Source: Nitrospiraceae bacterium
GTDB taxonomy: Bacteria > Nitrospirota > Nitrospiria > Nitrospirales > Nitrospiraceae
Direction of reading: 5' to 3'
DNA length: 64,000 nucleotides
NCBI GenBank assembly: GCA_035623075.1
Contig: DASPUC010000049.1
Coordinates: 115,177-179,176, forward strand
Shown here: piece by piece, positions 8,563-17,663 of the stretch
Position numbering within the stretch: the first letter of the stretch is position 1
Layout: each line of letters begins with the position of its first letter
The notes under the pieces: model-generated
Databases searched by the model: none
Told to the model about the DNA's origin: nothing
Seen by the model: only the letters and a program-made list of their open reading frames with translations
Program-made: the position numbers and the translations under genes

Positions 8563-9803
8563 GAGGTCCAACCCAATTCTCGGGCTAGTTCGCGCAGAAA
8601 CGAAGCGGCGTCCATCACCAAGCCGATGGCCTGGAAACTCCCCCGATCGGCCAGCTTCGTCAGCACAGCAGGATTCACATCGACACACACGGAAGGAATC
8701 GTAGCCGGCAGCAGATTACCGGTCGCCACGGCATGGAGCGTGGAGGCCACCAGCAAGGCCAATCCGACCCCGGGGATCGCTGCTCGCATGGCCTCCTGGG
8801 CCCTGACTGAGTCAGTGATCACACCAGGTAACGGACCATCATCGCGGATTGTTCCAGCCATGACGACCTGGACGTGTTTATTGATGCAAGCGGCCATGAT
8901 CCCGCCCTTAATCACGCCGGACTCCACGGCAGCGTCGATGCTCCCGATCGCGCGGATTCGATTAATCGTCCGCAGATGGTGTTCGTGTCCATGTGGAACA
9001 ACTCGTCCGGCCTGCTGCCCATACCCGAGTGACGTGCCGTACAATTCGACCTCCATGTCATGGGCTGGCAGCGCATTCCCGCAAAACAGGACGTGGATGA
9101 ATTCTTCTTCAATGAGCCATGTCAATGCATCGCGTCCGCCCGCATGGATAATGGCCGGCCCTCCGGCCAGCAAAACCTTGGATGCCGGTCGGCCCTGGCG
9201 GAACCCTTCGCGCAGTGACATCATGCGTTTGGCGATATCGTGGATGACGTGACGGTGCGGACGCTCGGCGGACACCTGCGACTCCATGAAGCCGAATACG
9301 TCGCGGTCGCGCGGTCGTTCCAGAGGCGTGACGCGGATTCCCTCTCGGCCCGTGACGATCAGGTCTCCCCGTTTTACCGCTCCCATAGGCACGGTTCGGG
9401 CGATCGCCTTCTTTGGCTCGACAGCGACGCCGAGATCCATTTCAGTCCCTTCGACATCCACCCATTGCCCTTGGAGCCGTATTTGAGTCGGCAAATGTGT
9501 GGTCGCATAGAATTCCTCGGGGAAAATGCCGTTCGCTGGAGCCGGCTGGAGTCGGCAATCGGCCTCACGTTCGACCGAGGCTCCATGGGGCTGAATCCGG
9601 TGCAAGATGTCACTGAGTAATTGCGCGGTTCCCGCGCGCACGATTATTCTGGCCCGAGAGGATTCTTCACGCGTTTTACCGATCTGGACGTCCGCAAGAT
9701 CGAATGACCCGCCCATCATCAGAATCGTGTCCAAGACCTTGGCCAGGATCAGCGAATCGATGATATGGCCACGAAGAATGACAGTTTCCTGGTGGGACGT
9801 CAT
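8559..9803 (-). CDS. TIGR00300 / LOR-SDH family protein, probable ornithine cyclodeaminase
   Basis: This 414-residue protein has an N-terminal LOR/SDH-type domain (about residues 5-100, starting ETVILRGHIIDS) and a C-terminal nucleotide-binding domain (VLLAGGPAIIHAGG, FCGNALPAHDMEVELYGTSLG, GGIMAACINKHVQVVMAGTIRDDGPLPGV). The architecture matches TIGR00300 proteins; the archaeal member is an ornithine cyclodeaminase making proline, and the C-terminal part of AgrE is related. The ATG at 9803 has a GAGG site nearby. It is translationally coupled to the dihydrolase gene, so the pair could convert arginine to proline plus ammonia. Saccharopine-type dehydrogenase activity remains an alternative. 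Confidence 0.82.
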   Translation of the reverse strand: MTSHQETVILRGHIIDSLILAKVLDTILMMGGSFDLADVQIGKTREESSRARIIVRAGTAQLLSDILHRIQPHGASVEREADCRLQPAPANGIFPEEFYATTHLPTQIRLQGQWVDVEGTEMDLGVAVEPKKAIARTVPMGAVKRGDLIVTGREGIRVTPLERPRDRDVFGFMESQVSAERPHRHVIHDIAKRMMSLREGFRQGRPASKVLLAGGPAIIHAGGRDALTWLIEEEFIHVLFCGNALPAHDMEVELYGTSLGYGQQAGRVVPHGHEHHLRTINRIRAIGSIDAAVESGVIKGGIMAACINKHVQVVMAGTIRDDGPLPGVITDSVRAQEAMRAAIPGVGLALLVASTLHAVATGNLLPATIPSVCVDVNPAVLTKLADRGSFQAIGLVMDAASFLRELARELGWTS

Positions 9804-9905
9804 GGAGAAAGCCTCAGATTGACGGGTCTGGTGAAATTCTACCACCCAGGCGCAAGGACAGGGGACAGATGGCTGACAACACCTCGACGAGCCTGTGTGA
9901 GGGCT

Positions 9906-10952
9906 CTAGCGCAACGAACTGCTTGACATCTCAGGCGTTTTCATGAGCTCTCGTAACACGCTCGTGGCATAGCCACTAGGTGGGAGGGCAAAGGAGAGGG
10001 TGAGCGTTGATCCTTTGAGAGACCATTCCAATTCCAGAAGCTGGAGCCTGAGCGATCGTCGTTCGCCGCGAAACCCGCATTCCTTCGCTGCTTGGATGAG
10101 CTGCTCTTTGCTCATACCTTGTTCCGTCAACACCGCCTGTTCGATCTCGCCCGGTTCGCCCTCAGCCCAGGAGACGCGAGAGCCAAACAAAATGCCGGTT
10201 GGACTGATTTCAAACCGATCGGCTCTTGGCTGTTCCCGGTCGCCGTCTTCCACGAGAAAACACGCGCCGTTCTCGGCTTTCATCGCCCAATCCCCGGTCA
10301 AGATCCGATCGAGTCGATCGATCCTCCTGGCAACCATCCGATTGAACAGATGGGACTGATAGCTATTGAGGTACCACATGCGCTTGGCTCGGCTCATTTT
10401 CTCCCGTCGAGCCTTGTCGATGAGCAACGAGGCTCCGGTCAGATAGTTGTCCCCCTCCCGTCCTTGCCGTTGCGGCCCAAAATAATTTGGCACTCCTCGG
10501 CGAAGCAGCGTTTCCACGATGAGCGGGACCGTCTCTTCCGCATGTTGAGCGACATCTCGGATCACGAGGCGGAAGGTGTTGCCGGCGTGGTGGCCGGTCC
10601 GCAATCGATTCCGATGCCGGCCCAGCACCTCAATCGCCAACAGCCGATCATCGGTCGGTATCCGTATGACATGCTGCGTATCCACTCCATGGAGCGAAAC
10701 CATCTGAGTGGTCACGGCACGCGCATCCTTGAGTCCAGCCACACCGATCGCCTGGGTCCTGATGCCTAACGTTGAAGACAAACGTCGCACAAGATCCGGC
10801 GTCGAAAGATTCCGTTTCGTCACTCTCACATACAGATGCTCGCCCGTCCCGCAGGGTGCGTAGAGAGGACGTTCGACCACGTGAAAATCTTCAGGCGTGG
10901 TTCTGATCCGCCCTCCCACTCCCGGAATCGAAGCTGTAAGAAAAGGGTCCAT
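9906..10952 (-). CDS. truD: tRNA pseudouridine(13) synthase TruD
   Basis: TruD isomerises U13 in the D arm of tRNA-Glu and some other tRNAs. The 348-residue protein contains the hallmark GLKDARAVTTQ motif with the catalytic Asp at residue 76, NYFGPQRQGREG near the middle and a TruD insertion domain. The N-terminal TTPEDFHVVERPLY segment is also typical. It stands alone on the minus strand, about 100 bp upstream of the cyclodeaminase gene. Confidence 0.95.
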   Translation of the reverse strand: MDPFLTASIPGVGGRIRTTPEDFHVVERPLYAPCGTGEHLYVRVTKRNLSTPDLVRRLSSTLGIRTQAIGVAGLKDARAVTTQMVSLHGVDTQHVIRIPTDDRLLAIEVLGRHRNRLRTGHHAGNTFRLVIRDVAQHAEETVPLIVETLLRRGVPNYFGPQRQGREGDNYLTGASLLIDKARREKMSRAKRMWYLNSYQSHLFNRMVARRIDRLDRILTGDWAMKAENGACFLVEDGDREQPRADRFEISPTGILFGSRVSWAEGEPGEIEQAVLTEQGMSKEQLIQAAKECGFRGERRSLRLQLLELEWSLKGSTLTLSFALPPSGYATSVLRELMKTPEMSSSSLR

Positions 10953-11061
10953 CGGTGATTTCCCGGCTTCTTTCTAGATGCTTAGGCCTGTTCGGGAAAG
11001 GAGCGTCGGCCACGGTCAAGATGTACAAAAGCAAACGACATCATCATGGTATACTTTGGCC

Positions 11062-11724
11062 ATGTTGCCTGGACCACGGTTCGTGGCAAAAGTCGCCATC
11101 CATCCTACCAGAGCCAAAACCTGTGCCATCGGACTTATGCTCATTGGAAGTAGCTTTGCGACACCCGCTCCCGAAGCAATTTCCGGCACCGCTGACGTCT
11201 TTCTGAAGTTTACTCACCACATCCAGCAGCAAATCGAACATGACAAACAAGCATTCTCAAAAGCCAGCGGTTGTACCAAGTGGTTCTATAAGCAAGAAAA
11301 GAAACCCGCACCGTCACCGCCCGCGCAGCGCATCGACTGGAAACAGGCCGGCTTGGCCCTGAGCGAAGACGAATGTCGCCAACATTACCCCGGTGGAATG
11401 GACGCGGTGCGTGAAGACTTCGGTAGAACTCAAACCTTCCTCTCCCTGAGTCTCACCTTCTACGAATTCGCACTGGTCGGCGACCGTGACGATGACGGCC
11501 TCTACAGCTCCGCCGAGTTGGAAGATCTGTTTCACGTGCTCACGCTGTCGTATGATGCGGCTCATTCCCCCTCGATACACGCCGAAGCGCTGACCGACCG
11601 ATTCGATACCTGGTATTGGGCCCGCAACCTCGAAAGTTTGATGAACAGCATGGGCCGCCTCTATGAACGGGGTTATCGCGTCACGCCCGCCGATCGAGCC
11701 GAGTTGGACCGGGTCATGAAATGA
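11062..11724 (+). CDS. Hypothetical exported protein with one EF-hand loop
   Basis: From the ATG at 11062 the product has 220 residues with a basic start and hydrophobic core (CAIGLMLIGSSFATPAPEA), a likely signal peptide. A canonical 12-residue EF-hand loop, DRDDDGLYSSAE (about residues 136-147), has Asp at positions 1, 3 and 5, Gly at 6 and Glu at 12, suggesting Ca2+ binding. The remainder is helical and unassigned. The stop overlaps the start of the metallophosphoesterase gene (ATGA), so the two are probably co-expressed. A longer frame from 10978 adds residues before the signal peptide and is less likely. Confidence 0.7.
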   Translation: MLPGPRFVAKVAIHPTRAKTCAIGLMLIGSSFATPAPEAISGTADVFLKFTHHIQQQIEHDKQAFSKASGCTKWFYKQEKKPAPSPPAQRIDWKQAGLALSEDECRQHYPGGMDAVREDFGRTQTFLSLSLTFYEFALVGDRDDDGLYSSAELEDLFHVLTLSYDAAHSPSIHAEALTDRFDTWYWARNLESLMNSMGRLYERGYRVTPADRAELDRVMK

Positions 11725-12572
11725 GTCGCCGCAGGATGACATGGCCGGATCGTGCGCGAGCAACAATCGGCAGCTGGATGAGCGAGCCGTTCTACCGGTT
11801 TTTCAGCCTGATGCCCGGCTGGGAATTCGGGCTAACCAACCACGCTGTCTCCAAATTCAGTGACCGGCACAGGTCTCTGGCTGGCCGACGAGCCGTGCAC
11901 CTGAGCGACCTGCATCTCGATCACTACCTTCCGCGCCACGACATGATCGTCACCATGGTCCGGGAGCTGCGCCCCCACTGGATTTTCATTACGGGCGACC
12001 TCCTCAACGTTCCGGAAGGGCTGCCGCATCTGTTCCGCTTCCTCGCGCAGCTCCGCCTGATCGCCCCGGTATTCATGACACTGGGAAACCATGACCATTA
12101 TAGCGGCGTGCCGATCGATCATTACGCTGAACTCGCCGATCGGCACAAGCTCACGCTCCTGGTCAATCAAACCGTCTTCATTCCAACCGATGAAGGTGAG
12201 TTGGCCATCGTGGGAGTCGACGATCCATCGCTCCACCGAGCGGATCTGGACTGCCTTCCTCCTCGGACCGAGGGACGCTATACCCTGTTACTAGCCCATG
12301 CGCCCAACATCCTTGAACAGCTGGAAGAGCACCATCACGTGGATCTCATCCTTTGCGGACATAGTCACGGAGGGCAATGGCGCTTCCCCGGGGTACCGAC
12401 GTTTTGGCTTCCACCCGGATGCAATGGTCGCATCGAAGGGCTGCAGCGTGCACGAGAACGCCGGCTCTACGTCAATCGCGGTCTCGGCTGGTCTTTTCTG
12501 CCACTCCGTTTGAATTGCCGGCCAGAGATTGTCTTGCTCGAATGGACCCATGACGATACGCAGGCCCGATAG
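11721..12572 (+). CDS. Calcineurin-like metallophosphoesterase
   Basis: This 283-residue protein shows the full set of binuclear metallophosphoesterase motifs in order: LSDLHLDHY, TGDLLN, LGNHDHY, LLLAHAPN and GHSHGGQWR. The arrangement resembles YkuE/YaeI-type phosphodiesterases, which act on cell-envelope lipids or unknown phosphodiesters. No strong N-terminal membrane anchor is visible, although residues 20-32 are aromatic. It is coupled by ATGA to the EF-hand protein and ends three bases before a convergent gene. Confidence 0.88.
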   Translation: MSRRRMTWPDRARATIGSWMSEPFYRFFSLMPGWEFGLTNHAVSKFSDRHRSLAGRRAVHLSDLHLDHYLPRHDMIVTMVRELRPHWIFITGDLLNVPEGLPHLFRFLAQLRLIAPVFMTLGNHDHYSGVPIDHYAELADRHKLTLLVNQTVFIPTDEGELAIVGVDDPSLHRADLDCLPPRTEGRYTLLLAHAPNILEQLEEHHHVDLILCGHSHGGQWRFPGVPTFWLPPGCNGRIEGLQRARERRLYVNRGLGWSFLPLRLNCRPEIVLLEWTHDDTQAR

Positions 12573-12575
12573 GGA

Positions 12576-13211
12576 TTACCCCTTGAGCCGCTCCAACGCC
12601 TCCCGCGCCCGGCTCCGAACTGTTTGATCCCAATCCTGTTCCATCACAGCCGTCAGCCGCTCCTTCGCATCGAAGGCCCGCACCCGCCCGAGCCCCAAGG
12701 CGGCGCAAGATCGGACATACGCATGGTCGTCCTCGAGTGCTTTTATTAATAGCGGTACAACCGTTATGTCTTGCAACACACCGAGATGACTGGCGGCCAT
12801 ACCGCGAATCCGGTGTTGTTTGTCCCCGACCGCTCGCTGGAGCGTGTTGACCAAGACATCCCTCAACATCGGCGCGATGACCTCGAGACCCTTGAGCCGA
12901 TAATCGTTGAATTCAATCAATTGAAAGGCCAGATCCAACTTCTTGTCCGGCAAGGATTCCCGCTCAAATGCCTCGATCAATCGCGCACGAGCCCGCCGCT
13001 TCGTACGGTTGCGGCGAATCTTACGGATGATCGCGAACACTCCGGCAGCAAGTGCAAACCCGGCTATCGCGATCGGGATCGCTTGGTCGATAAGATACTC
13101 CTGAGTCTCAAGCGATAAGCGCTTCCAGACCCAGACGGAGGTGATCACGATCCCAATCAGAACGAAGATGGCCGTCAGATTCGCCTGCCCGGATTGCGTG
13201 CGAGGGGCCAT
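12576..13211 (-). CDS. HEAT-repeat membrane protein
   Basis: From the ATG at 13211 the product has 211 residues. Two membrane segments lie at about residues 12-30 and 45-65, followed by a very basic stretch (RKIRRNRTKRRARAR) that should be cytoplasmic. The C-terminal 110 residues contain HEAT/PBS-lyase-type helical repeats (HRIRGMAASHLGVL, AYVRSCAALGLGRV, QTVRSRAREALERL), usually protein-binding. The longer upstream frame has low-quality sequence overlapping a repetitive region, so I reject it. Confidence 0.75.
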   Translation of the reverse strand: MAPRTQSGQANLTAIFVLIGIVITSVWVWKRLSLETQEYLIDQAIPIAIAGFALAAGVFAIIRKIRRNRTKRRARARLIEAFERESLPDKKLDLAFQLIEFNDYRLKGLEVIAPMLRDVLVNTLQRAVGDKQHRIRGMAASHLGVLQDITVVPLLIKALEDDHAYVRSCAALGLGRVRAFDAKERLTAVMEQDWDQTVRSRAREALERLKG

Positions 13212-13578
13212 GGGATGAGCATCATAGGGAGCCGGTGTTTGCCTCGTCAACGGAGCAGCCCCCTCGCTGCAAACTGGGAACATCGATGCTCTCGCACATC
13301 GAGCGTTAGATGACCTTGCGACTCGAATATTGAAGCGGCTGAACATACAGAACGGTTTTGCCAATATGACGTTACGTTTCGTTTCAGGGCAGCCCAGCTG
13401 ATCCTCACGTGCGCGCGTCTTTCTCCCTCACCCAACCCTTGGCGCGCCGAGATGCCACTTTTCCAACAGACCGCGCGTTGCACGAGCACAGGAGGCCAAT
13501 GGGTGTCCCTCTATGAATTTTATTGGTCCCCTATCCCACCTCTTGACCGATCGTTCTAACGCGGACTATTCTCTCTCC
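13212..13578. other. Intergenic region with a dispersed repeat
   Basis: This stretch lies between the divergent HEAT-repeat and MarR genes. Apart from the repeat core at 13472-13503 I see no gene or strong promoter. Confidence 0.45.
13472..13503. repeat. Dispersed repeat core, GAGCACAGGAGRCCAATGG (copy 1)
   Basis: CGAGCACAGGAGGCCAATGG lies here and recurs with one change (CGAGCACAGGAGACCAATGG) at 21088-21107, with a shorter match at 21140-21149. Flanking sequence GGCGCGCCGAGATG also resembles GGCACGCCGAGACG near 20880, so the copies probably belong to a longer degenerate element. Confidence 0.55.
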
Positions 13579-14025
13579 ATGGACTTGCCCGATTTGAAGG
13601 ACGACCCTTGCCTCAAAGTGTTGCGTCCGCTGGTCGAAGCCTACCTGGCCTTCTGGCGGACCGACAGTCGTCACATTCGCTCCTTGCGCTTGACTCCGTC
13701 ACAATTCGATGTGATCGCGACGCTGGGTGATACCGACGGCATGACCTGTTCGGAACTCTCTCATCGAACTCTCGTGACCAAGGGGACATTAACGGGAGTT
13801 CTGGACCGGCTCATGGCGAAGGGCCTGATTCGCCGCGACGATGTCGAGGCCGATCGCAGACGCATCAGGGTCCGTCTTACCGAGAAGGGTGATGCCATAT
13901 TTCGGAAAACGTTCGCCGCGCATATCGCGTTCCTGCGACCTTTTTTCGAACGGGCACTCAGCCAGAAGGACGCGGAGACGCTGAGTTCGCTGTTGTCGCG
14001 CCTGCGAGATAGCTTTCAGAAATAA
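13579..14025 (+). CDS. MarR family transcriptional regulator
   Basis: The 148-residue product has the winged-helix core of MarR proteins: LTPSQFDVIATLG, the recognition-helix region TCSELSHRTLVTKGTLTGVL and the wing DDVEADRRRIRVRLTEKG. MarR dimers usually repress nearby efflux or stress genes and respond to small ligands. I prefer the ATG at 13579 because it gives the typical length; an upstream in-frame ATG at 13513 adds 22 residues and lies next to the repeat. The only downstream co-directional gene is the MBL hydrolase. Confidence 0.85.
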   Translation: MDLPDLKDDPCLKVLRPLVEAYLAFWRTDSRHIRSLRLTPSQFDVIATLGDTDGMTCSELSHRTLVTKGTLTGVLDRLMAKGLIRRDDVEADRRRIRVRLTEKGDAIFRKTFAAHIAFLRPFFERALSQKDAETLSSLLSRLRDSFQK

Positions 14026-14103
14026 GTTGAGGCCGACAATCAAGATAAGATAAATGCAACAGTCGCTTCCTCACTTAGCCTTAGCCTAGGCCTCTTTGAA
14101 CCA

Positions 14104-14859
14104 ATGCGCCTGACTATTCTCGGCTCCGGAACGAACGTGCATCCCAGGAGAGCAGCCGCCGGCTATCTCGTCCGGACCGACCATACGATGCTGTTGGATT
14201 TCGGGCCTCGCACGCTGAGTAATTTACTCAAAACCGGCGTCAACCGGCATCGCATCACACACATTCTCTTCTCCCACTACCATGCAGACCACTTCTCCGA
14301 CTTCATTACGTTCTTCTTCGACGCCATGATCTTTACGAAATATCAACAAGGCCGGCGGCCTCCGCTCACGGTGATCGGTCCTCATGGAACCACCCGGCTG
14401 TTCCGAAGCCTCTTCGCCACGTTACCGGGATTCAAGGAGGCGCGGTTTGCGGTCCATTTCAAGGAGGTGTCGGATCGAGCCTTCTGGATCGGAAAGACAA
14501 AGGTGATTCCACGAACCGTGACTCACAGTCCGGATCTTCACTGTCTCGGGTACAGAATCGAATACGGGGGGAAGACCCTCGCCTATTCAGGCGATTCGCA
14601 ATACTGCGACAATCTCGTGCGGCTTTGCGGAGACGCAGACCTGGCGGTGCTCGATTGTTCCTTTCCGGCCAATCGACCTGGTCCGGTTCACCTCCATGCG
14701 GGGGAATGTGGGCAGGTTGCGAAGGAGGCGGGAATCGGTCGATTGATATTGTCCCACTTCTATCCGATTGCCGAGCGGTACGACGTCAAGACCCAGGCGG
14801 GAGAGGCGTACGGCGGGAAGATTCTCCTTGCGCGGGACCGGCTGACCATCAAGCTCTAA
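14104..14859 (+). CDS. MBL-fold metal-dependent hydrolase (RNase Z-like)
   Basis: The 251-residue protein begins MRLTILGSGT and carries the metallo-beta-lactamase motif SHYHADH (His58, His60, Asp62, His63), then THSPDLHCLGYRI, AYSGDSQYCDN and LSHFYP with further ligands. The layout matches the ribonuclease Z/AtsA-like branch of MBL hydrolases, but the RNase Z exosite arm is not evident, so a tRNA 3'-processing role is not claimed. It follows the marR gene by about 80 bp on the same strand. Confidence 0.85.
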   Translation: MRLTILGSGTNVHPRRAAAGYLVRTDHTMLLDFGPRTLSNLLKTGVNRHRITHILFSHYHADHFSDFITFFFDAMIFTKYQQGRRPPLTVIGPHGTTRLFRSLFATLPGFKEARFAVHFKEVSDRAFWIGKTKVIPRTVTHSPDLHCLGYRIEYGGKTLAYSGDSQYCDNLVRLCGDADLAVLDCSFPANRPGPVHLHAGECGQVAKEAGIGRLILSHFYPIAERYDVKTQAGEAYGGKILLARDRLTIKL

Positions 14860-14870
14860 CAATCCCGCTT

Positions 14871-15731
14871 CTACAACCCACCTTCTTTACTATCCGATCC
14901 GAGAAGCTCAATGAAGGTCGTCAGCCGAGTCTTTTTGATCGGGTCGTCGAGTTTGGAATAGATCGCGAGTAGATTCTTGATCATGCGCGACAAAATCGCC
15001 CGGACCGGACTGTGTTGGAGATATCTGTCGTCGCACCCATAGCCGGCTTCCGTGAGGAAGCGCTGACAATTCTTCTCGGTCAGGAGCGCGCCTCCATTAA
15101 AGCAATCGATGAAAATCTTGTATCGCTCTGACTCGTATTTCACGAGGAAGTGGCCCGGCATGCCGATGCCGTGGACCGGAAGGCCGAGACGCTTCCCAAT
15201 CAACAGATAGACCACCGACAGGCTGATCGGAATCCCCGTTCGTCGGTCGATCACGCAATTGAGATAGCTGTTCTCGAGTTCGTAGTAATTCTTGGTGTTG
15301 CCTTTGAATCCCTGCTCCGAAAAGAGATAGCGATTCAGCGTCTTCACAGTCTCTTCGCCTGACGCACGAGGACCGATTCGATCACGCACCTCTTGAGCCA
15401 TCTCATCAAGTTGCCGTCCATAGGACGTCACATCCAGCGTGGGATAGGCATAGCGGGCGATCAGGAAGGCTCCCCGCTCGAGATCCATTTGCTCATCCGG
15501 CAGGGTCGCAAGCTGAACGAGCTCGTCTTCGAGTCTTCCGCCGCGAATTTCTTCGAGCACCGATGCAATGCGCTCCGCCATTTCCGGTTGTTCGATCTCG
15601 GCCTCTTGCAGCAACGGCACGGCCGTCGTGCCGATATCAACCAGCTTCCCGCTGATCGTTCTCACGATCTTCTCGTCTTCGTCCGCCAACAGGCGGATCA
15701 ACGCGCGAATTTGACTTTCATTCACGAGCAT
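14871..15731 (-). CDS. SirB1-family transglutaminase-like protein
   Basis: This 286-residue protein has an N-terminal helical segment (IRALIRLLADEDEKIVRTI, HEAT-like) and a SirB1/TransglutCore2 domain over about residues 110-240. Recognisable segments are LNRYLFSEQGFKGNTKNYY, GIPISLSVVYLLIGKRLGLPV and GMPGHFLVKYE. Members lack a proven enzymatic activity; in several bacteria they occur near release-factor modification genes. A GGGAGG ribosome site supports the ATG at 15731. Confidence 0.85.
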   Translation of the reverse strand: MLVNESQIRALIRLLADEDEKIVRTISGKLVDIGTTAVPLLQEAEIEQPEMAERIASVLEEIRGGRLEDELVQLATLPDEQMDLERGAFLIARYAYPTLDVTSYGRQLDEMAQEVRDRIGPRASGEETVKTLNRYLFSEQGFKGNTKNYYELENSYLNCVIDRRTGIPISLSVVYLLIGKRLGLPVHGIGMPGHFLVKYESERYKIFIDCFNGGALLTEKNCQRFLTEAGYGCDDRYLQHSPVRAILSRMIKNLLAIYSKLDDPIKKTRLTTFIELLGSDSKEGGL

Positions 15732-15787
15732 CGAAGATCCTCCCTCTTTGCTCTTCCATCTCGCCGGCCCGCACGTCCGTCATCCTG

Positions 15788-16567
15788 CTAACCCATCGCC
15801 CGCCGGAAGGCCCTTGCCCCACCATATAAGCATAGCGCGTCAAAAATGACCATCACGACGACTACCATCCCTACATGCGGCAGGGCTTCAGCCCAGCTCG
15901 AGAGAATGAGCGGCCGCACCGCATCGATCGCCCAGGTCATCGGGTTGAATCGTGCCAAGAACCCCATCCAGCCCGGCATGGCCGCCAACGGCACCAACGC
16001 CGAACTCAGAAAAATCATCGGGAGCGACAGAAATCCCAGCACCGAAAAGAAGTCCCCATGGCTTTTGACCGAAAAGGCCATCGCCATCGAAATCGCCGTC
16101 AACCCTACCCCGAACATCATCCCTATCAATAATATTACCGCAACTCCGAGAAGTCCGGTCGCCGGCTGAACGCCGAATAGGAACGCCACGCCGAGAATTA
16201 CCAACACTTGCAGCGACGTGATCGTCATCACGAAGATGAACCGGCTCAGAATGACGGAGGTCCGATGGATCGGCGTCGACATGAGGCGTTCCAAGAACCC
16301 GTTTTCCTTATCAAAGAGGAGATCCACCCCTCCGGCCAACCCGTTGTTCAACACGGTCATGACCACGACCCCTGCCGCCAGAAAGCTGATGTAGTTCGGA
16401 GCCTGCGTCACCTGGGCATCGGCCGCCCGCTGAAACAGGTTGCCGAAGAAGATCAACCAAAACAGCATCGGTTGGACGAGCGTGAAGAGCATGCTGAATT
16501 TTTCTCGGCTCAGGCGCCGCACCCACCGCATCGTCAAGGCACTGATTTCTTGCCAGTACTCTTTCAT
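15788..16567 (-). CDS. ABC-2 type transporter permease (DrrB-like)
   Basis: The 259-residue product starts at 16567 (MKEYWQEIS) and has six hydrophobic segments, beginning near residue 25 (FSMLFTLVQPMLFWLIFFGNL). This matches ABC-2 permeases of the daunorubicin/ABC-2 export type, and the motif NPMTWAIDAVRPLIL near the C-terminus is typical. It should form a dimeric inner-membrane exporter with the ATPase encoded upstream. The substrate is unknown. The gap to the ATPase gene (about 120 bp) is filled by a palindromic repeat. Confidence 0.9.
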   Translation of the reverse strand: MKEYWQEISALTMRWVRRLSREKFSMLFTLVQPMLFWLIFFGNLFQRAADAQVTQAPNYISFLAAGVVVMTVLNNGLAGGVDLLFDKENGFLERLMSTPIHRTSVILSRFIFVMTITSLQVLVILGVAFLFGVQPATGLLGVAVILLIGMMFGVGLTAISMAMAFSVKSHGDFFSVLGFLSLPMIFLSSALVPLAAMPGWMGFLARFNPMTWAIDAVRPLILSSWAEALPHVGMVVVVMVIFDALCLYGGARAFRRAMG

Positions 16568-16620
16568 GACATGAAGCGTCCCTCGACCACGCTCGGGACA
16601 GCGAGCTTGTTGAACTGTGA

Positions 16621-16694
16621 CACGTGAGGCGTGAAGCGTGAAGTTAGGGTAATGAGGCACGTTCCTCCCCTGTATGACGCATAGCGCATCACGT
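16621..16694. repeat. Palindromic repeat, ACGTGATGCG family (copy 1)
   Basis: The segment at 16676-16694 reads, on the minus strand, ACGTGATGCGCTATGCGTC. A nearly identical ACGTGATGCGTTATGCG occurs at 30480-30496. Here it faces the CGTGAGGCGTGAAGCGTG sequence at 16623-16640, an imperfect inverted partner. It overlaps the last codons of the ABC ATPase gene. Confidence 0.5.
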
Positions 16695-17663
16695 ACTCCC
16701 CTCCTCTGCAGAAATATCGTCCTGAATGCGGCGGCCGGTGTGGGCCATGAATACGTCGTCGAGCCGGGGGCGATGGTATTCGATGAATTCGACGCGACAA
16801 TCCAAACGGCTGGCCGTCTCGAGTATGGTCGGCAGCACCTTCTCCGGCGACTCGACCCGGATATCCAGCCCGCGGGCCGTGACGTTGACCGTACGAATGG
16901 CCGGCAATCCTTTGATCGCTCCCGCCAGGGCCGGCAGTCGGGTGGCGTCGTGAATCGTCAGCGCGACGATGTCGCCACCCAGCCCCACTTTGAGTTCAGT
17001 CGGCGAGCCGAGCGTTTTGATCTTTCCGGCATCAATGATGGCCAACCGATCGCACAATTGATCTGCTTCGTCCAGATAGTTGGTCGTCATCACGACTGTC
17101 ATGCCTTGCGCTTTGAGCATGCGCACATAGTCCCAAATACGAAGGCGACTCTGCACGTCCAATCCGAGCGTCGGCTCGTCCAAAAACAGAATTTTCGGGT
17201 TCGGGAGGAGTCCGCAGGCGATGTCGAGCTTGCGCTTCATTCCGCCCGAATACGTCTTGGCTGGACGATCGGCATGGGCTTCGAGTTCAACGAGCTTGAG
17301 CAAGTCTCTGATCCGCCTCGTGCTTTCGTCCTTCGCCAAGTGATAGAGCGCCGCGAGCAATTCGAGATGTTCGCGACCGGTGAGAAAGCGATCGATCGCC
17401 CGCTCCTGCGGAACGTACCCGATCAAATGTCGCACGACGTCCGCATCCTTCACCGTGTCGTGTCCCAAGACTCTGGCGAATCCCGACGTCGGATGAAGCA
17501 GGGTGATCAACGTGCGAAGGGTCGTGCTTTTCCCGGCACCATTAGGCCCCAGCAGTCCGAAAATTTCGCCTTGGTAGACCTGAAAGGAAAGATCCTCGAC
17601 GGCCTTGTGTCCGTCATAGGTTTTTGACAGGTGAGACACCTCAATCGCGACCGCCCGATCCAT
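16689..17663 (-). CDS. ABC transporter ATP-binding protein (DrrA-like)
   Basis: The 324-residue ATPase has Walker A GPNGAGKST (about residues 39-47), Q-loop GYVPQE, signature YSGGMKRKLDIA, Walker B ILFLDEPTLGLD and an H-region substitution (TTNYLDEADQLC). The roughly 100-residue C-terminal extension is typical of DrrA/NodI-type export ATPases. I chose the ATG at 17663, which overlaps the stop of the Lon-N-domain gene (TAATG); a longer frame from 17786 is antisense to that gene's end. It pairs with the permease just downstream. Confidence 0.93.
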   Translation of the reverse strand: MDRAVAIEVSHLSKTYDGHKAVEDLSFQVYQGEIFGLLGPNGAGKSTTLRTLITLLHPTSGFARVLGHDTVKDADVVRHLIGYVPQERAIDRFLTGREHLELLAALYHLAKDESTRRIRDLLKLVELEAHADRPAKTYSGGMKRKLDIACGLLPNPKILFLDEPTLGLDVQSRLRIWDYVRMLKAQGMTVVMTTNYLDEADQLCDRLAIIDAGKIKTLGSPTELKVGLGGDIVALTIHDATRLPALAGAIKGLPAIRTVNVTARGLDIRVESPEKVLPTILETASRLDCRVEFIEYHRPRLDDVFMAHTGRRIQDDISAEEGST

